This document shows, piece after piece, positions 57,715-64,000 of a DNA stretch of 64,000 nt. The DNA lies in NCBI GenBank assembly GCA_002917075.1, contig NTMA01000140.1:1-64000 (forward strand), given 5' to 3'. Both the position numbers and the translations under genes were made by a program. Each line of letters begins with the position of its first letter. The first letter of the stretch is position 1. The notes beneath the pieces were generated by a model that saw only the letters and a list, made by a program, of their open reading frames with translations, was not told the origin of the DNA and searched no databases. Source of the stretch: Hawksworthiomyces lignivorus. Taxonomy: Eukaryota > Ascomycota > Sordariomycetes > Ophiostomatales > Ophiostomataceae.

Positions 57715-60218
57715 ATGGCAGGACCAGACCCCCGACGTTCGTCTCGCTCTCGCACAACCCAGCCACAGTCAAGGCCCTCATCCACAACGTCGAGTGTCTC
57801 TGGTCGCGTTGATCGCGCTCCCAAACCATTTATCAAGACTGGCTCTCCCCAAAAATCCACTTCGACTGCCTCGCTAGCTTCCGAACCGCCTGACGACGCA
57901 GCCGCCACAGCTGAGGACACCCCACCGCCGCCTACGCGCAGCCGACGCGCCGCCCAGACAAACGTGATCAAAGACGACGACCAAGACCTTTCCTCCGTCG
58001 TCGTGAGCGAAATAGAAATGCTGAATGACGCCGACGACGTCCAAGAGGACGATGAGGCTGTCCGCTGCATCTGCGGCAACGAGGAATATCCCGGTCCGCC
58101 CGCTCCAGAAGACCTGAAGCAGGCGGCCAAGGATGGCTACGATGTGGAAGCCATCTTTCCTACGGTCGTCACGGACGATCTGGCCGGCTTCTTCGTCCAG
58201 TGCGACATCTGTAAGGTTTGGCAACACGGCGCTTGTGTCGGCCTCGTCAACGACAACACGCTTCCGGAAGAATACTATTGTGAAGAGTGTAGGAAAGACT
58301 TCCATAGGATCTTCCCCGGCACCAATGGGTACGTGCTCTGTCTTCTCAATTGTCTTTTCCTTCATTTTCAATCCTTATTCCTCCTTGTCCGCTTCTCAAT
58401 GCATATCGCTTTCTCGTCTGTTTCTGTCTTTGGCCCCTCTTTGACTCAATCACATCCCCTGCATTTCTAACCGAGCTCTCGCCTGCAACATCATCGCATC
58501 TTCGTTCTATTGCTCTCATCCCTCTTTGCTATTTGCACCTTTTCCTCTAGCAATCTCCTAGCTCTTCGCCCCGTTTTATGCACATCCAGTCTCAAACAGC
58601 TTATCTCTTTTTTTACTCCGTACCGACGTGTTGTGCTGACACATTGCTCTACTACAGACCACGCTGTTCAATCTATCTAGCTCTTAATCGCAGACGATCA
58701 CGTACTGGCTCCTTCGTCAAAGACCGCGACAGATCTCCGAAGCTCAGAGATAGCAGCAAGGATGGCAAGGATGGCAAGGATGGCAAAGATGGCAAGGATG
58801 CCGGCAGAGATGCCACCAAAGAAGGGAAAAGCACGCGTTCCGCCCCCTTATCTCAAGCTTCCAAGCGTCGATCGACCATGAACAGCAGAGACGCGGCTTA
58901 CGACGAGGAGCAGCTGCGAATCGCCATCGAAGCAAGCAAGGGAGAGGCAGATCCAGCCGACGCCAGTGCAAGGAGACCAAAGCGCAGCAGAAGCGACAGT
59001 GAAGAGTATGTTTTCCCTGTTGCATCGGACCAAATAGAAATAGAAAGGAAAAAAAGGCAAAATTCTATTCGAACTACCGCAGCTAACGCTATCGCGCATA
59101 GAAAATCCGACAGCATAAAACGACAGCGAACAAGCTCCCGGTCTGTGTCCCCATCGGCTGAGAAATCTGCTGCTGCAGATGACTCCGACGATGCCATGGC
59201 CACGCGGAATGGCTCGTCGAAGAAGTCGTCGAGGTCCGCAGCGGCAGCCCGCACACAGCAACAGCGAGAAAAGGCTGAGAAAGAAGAAAAAGAACGGCAG
59301 CGCGCCGAAGCCGCGAATAAGCGTAACGGTCGAGCTGAGCGCCGACGAGCCGATGGTATAGATGCGACGAGAACCTCGATTGGATTGATGGGTTCTGAAG
59401 CTCACTCAGACACAGATTCAGATCCCTCAGACGAGGTTCCCCTGGCGGCACGCGCTACTGCTACGCGAACGACGTCCGTCCCCGCTGCTGCTGCAACAGC
59501 AACGACGACTCCTACCACGAGTTCCAACGCCACTCCGGCTGCCACCAGCGCGCAGCCCACGTCCACACCTTCCGCGTCCTCAACAGTACAGAAATCAGGA
59601 CCGGCGCGGCCCTCCCAACCTTCACCAGAAACACCACCCCCTGTTTCTGCCCCTGCGATGGCCGTGTCCAAGTCCAAAGGTGGACGACCGACTCATAAGA
59701 AGAAGGGCCGGAACCAGTACACCAAAGAGCGCGACGCCCGTGAAGAGCTATCTGCAACCCGGTCGCGATCCCGAGACGTACCGGAAAGCAACCATGGCAA
59801 GTCCAATTCTGGCAGTGGTTCTGGCAGCAATCAGAACAGTGGCAAGTCTGGTTCGCGATCCAAGGGTAGCGGAAACAGCCGGGTCAGCATGACCGAGATG
59901 AGGCGCCGCGTAGCCGCAATGTCCGACTTCATTGGAAAGACACAAATAGAGATTGCCGGCGGAGAATACCTTGCATCAGTAGCGGCCACACCGGACGGTG
60001 CTGCACAGGCTGCAAAAGACAGCAGCAGCGCAAACGGCAGCTCAGCTGCTACAACTCCAACCTCTACGGCGCCACAGGTGACTGTCAACGGAACCTCTGT
60101 CGGCGCCACGGTCGACAAGCTTGCTATCGAGAAAGACTTCAAGGAATTGCCCCTTTTGGAGATGATGGACATCCTTACGAGGGACATTATCCATTGGCAG
60201 ACCCAATACGGAGGCTGA
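57715..60218 (+). CDS. PHD-finger protein, Cti6-like (Rpd3L deacetylase complex)
   Basis: 692 residues from exons 57715-58328, 58658-59005 and 59102-60218 (introns 329 and 96 nt). Residues about 118-200 form a C4HC3 PHD finger: RCICGNEE, then about 50 intervening residues, FVQCDICKVWQHGACVG and EEYYCEECRK. The segment after it, PRCSIYLALNRRRSRTGS, is the basic stretch that follows the finger in Cti6-type proteins, which join the Rpd3L histone deacetylase complex and read histone H3. The tail is Ser/Lys/Arg-rich with a KDG repeat and ends in a conserved helix (FKELPLLEMMDILTRDI). The second intron is a multiple of three and stop-free, so a 724-residue form is possible. Confidence 0.87.
58758..58800. 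repeat. 9-bp tandem repeat encoding Lys-Asp-Gly
   Basis: Nearly five units of AAGGATGGC lie in exon 2 of the Cti6-like gene, directly after the basic block. Confidence 0.9.
59006..59101 (+). other. In-frame 96-nt intron of the Cti6-like gene
   Basis: Strong GTATGT donor, CTAAC branch point at 59083-59087 and ATAG acceptor. It contains no stop in frame and is 96 nt long. The AT-rich content differs from the flanking exons. Confidence 0.75.
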
Positions 60219-60785
60219 TGCGGCGTTGCGCAAGATGCGTCAGTGTAGTCATTTTATTTCTTTTGTACTGCCCGCTAGGCATTATTATATACTAGGGGCC
60301 TTTTGTTGTGGAAAGCGGCGTCTTGATTGTGGTTCTTTTGGGCATTTGGGAGAAAAAGGGAGACAATATTGTCAAGAAATACCCCGGTCGAGCATCTATT
60401 TTTCTTGCTGTCGTTATTAGTTTGGGCTGTTGGAGGGGGAAAGGAACTGACTCTATTGGGAGTCTCGACAAGACAGTATTGTTCTTTGGTTATTATCTTA
60501 AATATCAGGGCATATCTCGCGAAACTGGCGTTGGGAATGAAATTTTGTTATACATCATAAGCTCTGCAGAATATATCTGTCTCGACTAACGCAGAATCTA
60601 TGTGAGAGAGGATATAGCTGTTTTTCCAAGCCGTATTGTAGCATCTCCAATGCTCCCTGTTGATGGTGGTACAGAGGGGTAAGTAGGACAAAGGCGCCGT
60701 AGCCTCGATCGCCGCGGCATGATAAAGAGGGTAGGGGAGTTTTTCGGTGCGGCTCGCAAGCCATTGCGGGCTGCTGCGAAGCATC
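60219..60785. other. Intergenic, convergent 3' flanks
   Basis: 567 bp between the Cti6-like (+) and Mtg1 (-) stops. Nothing else seen. Confidence 0.65.
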
Positions 60786-62354
60786 TTAAGCGCCCTCCGA
60801 AACAGCGCCACCGCTCCCTGCGGCGGCCGTCTCGGCGCCGCTATGCTTGGCGACCGCCCGCGCCTTGCGCCGCGCCTTCTCGTGCTTGCGGGCCTGGTTC
60901 ATCGACAGCGGCGGGCCGGCGGCGGCGGCGGCGCGGGCGGCGGCCAGGGACTCAGCGTCGAGGGCGTCGAGGCAGAAGCGGCCGAGCTTGCCCTGGCGCC
61001 AGGCGTGGACGAGGTGGGCGGCAGCTGCGTCGCGGTCGGGGATGCCGCCGCGGGTCAGTTTGCCGGTGCGGCGGGCGACGGCGTCGAGCAGGGCGTGGAG
61101 GTCGTCGGTGGGGCCGGGCAGGTCGTAGGCGGCGACGTAGATGGAGGGGTCGCGGAGGTTGAGCTGGAACAGCAGGTAGTCGGCGAGGGCGACGGCCGGC
61201 ACGAGGCCCTCGCGCACGCAGCCGACCAGCGCCAGCTTGAGCATGCTCTCGGCGTCGGCCACGTAGGGCAGGAAGACGCCCGGCGTGTCCACGACGAGGA
61301 CGCCGCCGCCCTCGCCGCCGCCGCCCTTGGAGCCGCGGCTGTCGTCGTCCTCGCCCTCGATGATCCGCACCGGCGTGCCCAGCTTGCGCGTCACGCCCGG
61401 CTGCGCGCCCGTCGCCGCCGCCTTGGCCCGCCGCTGCGCGTTCGCCATGCCCGCCGCCCGCAGCCGGTTCAGCAGCGTCGACTTGCCCGCGTTCGGCATG
61501 CCCACCACCAGCGCCCGCAGCCCCGTCAGCGACTGCTCGCTGTGGCGCTGCGCCGCCGCCCGCACCGCCGACAGCAGCTTCGACATCTCCCGGGTGCGGA
61601 GGCTCCTGGCTTTCTTCTTGCTGTCGCCGCCGGTGGACGTCGGCAGCACCTTGTAATCGGCGCCCATGAATATGACGGCGGCCGCGTCCTTGCGGTGGAA
61701 GGCGGCGAGACGCCGGAGATCATCCCGGGTGGGCGACGTCGACGGCGACGGGCCGCTGCCATCGACGACCAGGTCGCGCTTCGTATACACAATAATGTGC
61801 GTGCGCTCGGTCGCCGACGACGGCAGCAGCGTCGAGCGCCCTGCGCGCCGCACCGGCCCGGAGAGGCCTGGCAGCTCGCTGCTCTGCGTGCCGTCGCCGC
61901 CGCTGTTGCCGCTGGGCCCCTCGCCGCCCTCGCTCTCGGTGACGACACCCGTCCCCATCAGAGACGACTGCAGCAGCGGGTTCCACGCCGTCAGCGGCAC
62001 GCGCAGGTCGCGGCACTCAATGACCAGGCCGACGGTAGCCAGCACGCTGCGCATGCGGTCGATGGCGGCGCGATGGTGGCCGAGAAAATAGGAGCGCGGC
62101 AGGCCTTTGGAGGGCTCGTAGACCGTGCGCGGCGTGAACTGGGGAAAAGATGAGGCTGTCGCTGCAGCGGGAGGAGAAGAGGGGACTGCATCTGGCGGCT
62201 CACTAGCAGCGGGCGGTACCGACTCGGTGCATGCAGCCGCTGTGGATGTGAACTTCCGCAAGGCAGCCGTTGCCGCTGCCCCCTGCCGACATCTTCGGCT
62301 CCATACCTGGATCGTCGGCCCGATGGCCACCGCAGCTCTTTTTGAGAGCATCAT
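60786..62354 (-). CDS. MTG1: Mitochondrial ribosome assembly GTPase Mtg1 (YlqF type)
   Basis: 522 residues without introns. This circularly permuted GTPase has the G4-like TKRD (191-194) before the P-loop GMPNAGKS (285-292), then QPGVTR as the G2 region and DTPG (356-359). This order defines the YlqF/YawG class, and the early PRSYFLGHHRAAIDRM plus VIECRDLRVPLTAWNP match the mitochondrial Mtg1 branch. An Arg/Ala-rich presequence (about 45 residues) fits import into mitochondria, where it acts in large ribosomal subunit assembly. Low-complexity insertions (Gly/Ser after 140 and after 340) and an Ala-rich C-terminal tail enlarge it relative to the yeast protein. Two adjacent ATGs occur; the first is used. 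Confidence 0.93.
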   Translation of the reverse strand: MMLSKRAAVAIGPTIQVWSRRCRQGAAATAALRKFTSTAAACTESVPPAASEPPDAVPSSPPAAATASSFPQFTPRTVYEPSKGLPRSYFLGHHRAAIDRMRSVLATVGLVIECRDLRVPLTAWNPLLQSSLMGTGVVTESEGGEGPSGNSGGDGTQSSELPGLSGPVRRAGRSTLLPSSATERTHIIVYTKRDLVVDGSGPSPSTSPTRDDLRRLAAFHRKDAAAVIFMGADYKVLPTSTGGDSKKKARSLRTREMSKLLSAVRAAAQRHSEQSLTGLRALVVGMPNAGKSTLLNRLRAAGMANAQRRAKAAATGAQPGVTRKLGTPVRIIEGEDDDSRGSKGGGGEGGGVLVVDTPGVFLPYVADAESMLKLALVGCVREGLVPAVALADYLLFQLNLRDPSIYVAAYDLPGPTDDLHALLDAVARRTGKLTRGGIPDRDAAAAHLVHAWRQGKLGRFCLDALDAESLAAARAAAAAGPPLSMNQARKHEKARRKARAVAKHSGAETAAAGSGGAVSEGA

Positions 62355-63784
62355 TTTGTCTCTTGCGTATGCGAGCGCAACTACTCGTCCTTCCTTTGGT
62401 ATCTACTTCTGTCCAGCCTCCTCCCTTCTCCACCGCACTCTTCCAACTCAAGAGCTGGTGTGACAATACGGCATCCCTTTTCGTAATGTTTTTTCAGTCT
62501 CTCACATCGGATTCATATACACCTCTTTGCATATAACTGAATCCTAACAGAAGATATTTGAGACCAGAAACGCGCAACAACATGTGAAGGCGACTCTTTA
62601 CCACTTGTTTTTTTTTTAGCTGCTGTGAAGCATCACCAATAAATTTTCATTTAGCAATCCCAGCTCCTGCAGTCTCCTGTAAATTTTGGCACATCGCTGT
62701 GGCGGCAGAAATTGGCGGCTCTCTTCATTAGGAAATATGGGGCTAATGACTACCACCTGATTGGCTCTGTGCCCATCGCCGCCTCTTGGACGATCACACA
62801 TAAGTAAGCTCTTCTATTTCGGCGTCTCTTCTTGTACGGCATCCGGTACTGGATGAAGAAGTGCCCTCTTGCTGAGTTGCCATCGCGACTGGTCAGTAGA
62901 GACATTAATTCACATTAGGATGGATCATATGCGAGAGCTAGAAAAATGCATTGGTGCAGTGGACTACAACTGATCTGCAGCCTCCAGTACATAGGGCCAT
63001 CGCAGTAATCCGCGTTGCCACCGCTCAGCAACATCACAGTTTCAGCATTGTATCTTCAACATTGTGCCAATTCACTTATATTTAGACCAGCTCAATCTGC
63101 AGCTGGACGCAAGGCAAGTCACAAGATTCTGAAGAAGAATGTTAACGTCAAAAAAAGTGGTCTTCGCCATATTACTATTATCATTGGAAGCGAAAAGCGC
63201 CGCCAGGGTCTTTGGGTTTGTAACATAGAAAGTAATCTACTCAGAAGACGTGTTCCGATGAAGTTATCAAAACTCGAAGTCAGCGAGACCATACCATCTC
63301 ACTCTCGTTTCTCCAGTCACTCGCAGTGAAATGTTCTGTGGAAGATACAAAGCTTAAACAAAAGATTCGGAGAACAAAAGTGTAAATAAAATAAAATAAA
63401 AATAGTAAGTGAAAGCCCAAGACCACCTTGTTTATGTAAATGCCATTCATGAAAGGATCGTAAGAAAAGAAAGTTTTAGGTGCCAGGATCGGCGGATGGG
63501 ATGCATTACCCTTTGCAAGCTGCTGGTTTCCAGCCCTGAGAAATACAGAACCTCAGGGCGCAGCAAGCCATTCACCACAAAAGCACAACCGCCGCGAATG
63601 TAAGGCAGAAAGAGCCCGCGGCTTTCTGCTCTATGCAAAATCAAACAAAACACAAAAAGGTAGAATCGCGAAACGAAAATTCAAAAGCCGAAGTGGTATT
63701 AATTGTACAGAAAAGGAGTGTCTAGTACATTTTTGACATTAGAAAAAGAAAAATGCGAAAGGACGGTCAGACCCCCTCTGCAAT
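62355..63784. other. Intergenic, Mtg1 promoter and 3' flank of the GPI protein
   Basis: 1.43 kb between a minus-strand start and a minus-strand stop. AT-rich, with no recognisable gene or structure. Confidence 0.6.
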
Positions 63785-64000
63785 TTACAGAAGAGCTGCG
63801 AGAGCCATGATGGCGGCACCAGCCAGCCCGTAGACCTGGGTACGACCAGCAGAGCTGACAACGACGAAAGTCGAGCTTGGCTTCGCGACACCAGTGCCAG
63901 AGGCAGAACCAGAGCCGGAGCCAGAGCCAGAGCCGGAGCCTGAACCGGAGCCAGAGCCCGAACCAGACTCGCAGCCAGCGCCAGTGCAACCCGAGCCGGA
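63785..64000 (-). CDS. GPI-anchored Ser-Gly-rich surface protein, C-terminal part only
   Basis: 71 C-terminal residues; the gene continues past the right edge. The sequence is SGSGC...GC, then about 14 Ser-Gly dipeptides, a short linker and a hydrophobic tail (QVYGLAGAAIMALAALL) ending directly at the TAA. A small-residue omega region (VSSAG) before a C-terminal hydrophobic segment is the typical GPI-anchor addition signal, and the Ser-Gly spacer is typical of fungal wall or CFEM-type proteins. The N-terminal domain is not visible, so the function cannot be assigned. Confidence 0.75.
   Translation of the reverse strand, partial: SGSGCTGAGCESGSGSGSGSGSGSGSGSGSGSASGTGVAKPSSTFVVVSSAGRTQVYGLAGAAIMALAALL

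Noticed and set aside
60747..62153. Plus-strand frame of 468 codons opposite Mtg1
   Set aside because: An Arg/Ala/Gly-rich antisense shadow of a GC-rich gene. The minus strand carries all conserved GTPase motifs.
1..64000. CRISPR array, prophage, intact transposon or toxin-antitoxin system
   Set aside because: The whole window has fungal gene structure. No repeat-spacer array, terminal repeats with a transposase, or phage genes were seen.

Overview
The window looks like nuclear DNA of a filamentous ascomycete (Pezizomycotina, probably a Sordariomycete). GC-rich open reading frames are broken by short GT-AG introns, mostly 60-120 nt, with CTAAC/CTGAC-type branch points. Coding regions are separated by 0.4-8 kb of lower-GC intergenic DNA with long pyrimidine tracts and (CA/TG)n arrays. 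The gene content is fungal: Ppn2-like, Pet191, Tgl1-like, Cti6-like and Fungal_trans_2 proteins. There is no operon structure, CRISPR array or intact mobile element. Exon boundaries were built by hand from splice signals and frame continuity. Function calls rest on motif recognition, not on searches.

Layout, left to right. 0-12 kb: 3' part of a transaldolase gene (+), a membrane-anchored Ppn2-like phosphoesterase (-), the cytochrome oxidase assembly factor Pet191 (-), a Tgl1/Yeh-type sterol-ester lipase (+) and an intron-containing tRNA-Arg(CCG) (-). 12-19 kb: a divergent pair for leucine breakdown, methylcrotonyl-CoA carboxylase beta subunit (-) and isovaleryl-CoA dehydrogenase (+), followed by a zinc alcohol dehydrogenase with a mitochondrial-type leader (+). 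20-31 kb: a Ser/Gln-rich protein with a probable AreA-type DUF1752 domain (-), then 8.2 kb without a recognisable gene.

30.8-40.1 kb is the most coherent functional block: an APC amino-acid permease (+), a fold-type IV transaminase closely resembling fungal (R)-selective amine transaminases (-), a D-amino-acid oxidase (-) and, divergent from the oxidase, a Fungal_trans_2 regulator without a zinc cluster (+). I infer a small catabolic locus for D-amino acids or chiral amines: uptake, oxidation or transamination, and local control. The permease and transaminase promoters share a 12-bp GATA-containing word. An SDR polyol dehydrogenase with a leader peptide follows (+).

43-64 kb: a 2,003-residue Ser-rich protein resembling filamentous-fungal eisosome/Seg1-type proteins (-), a conserved uncharacterised protein (-), a Cti6-like PHD-finger protein of the Rpd3L deacetylase type (+), the mitoribosome assembly GTPase Mtg1 (-), and the C-terminus of a GPI-anchored Ser-Gly-rich protein (-) running off the right edge. 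Several large intergenic spaces contain only simple repeats, promoter-like pyrimidine tracts and copies of a TACGGAGTA word.
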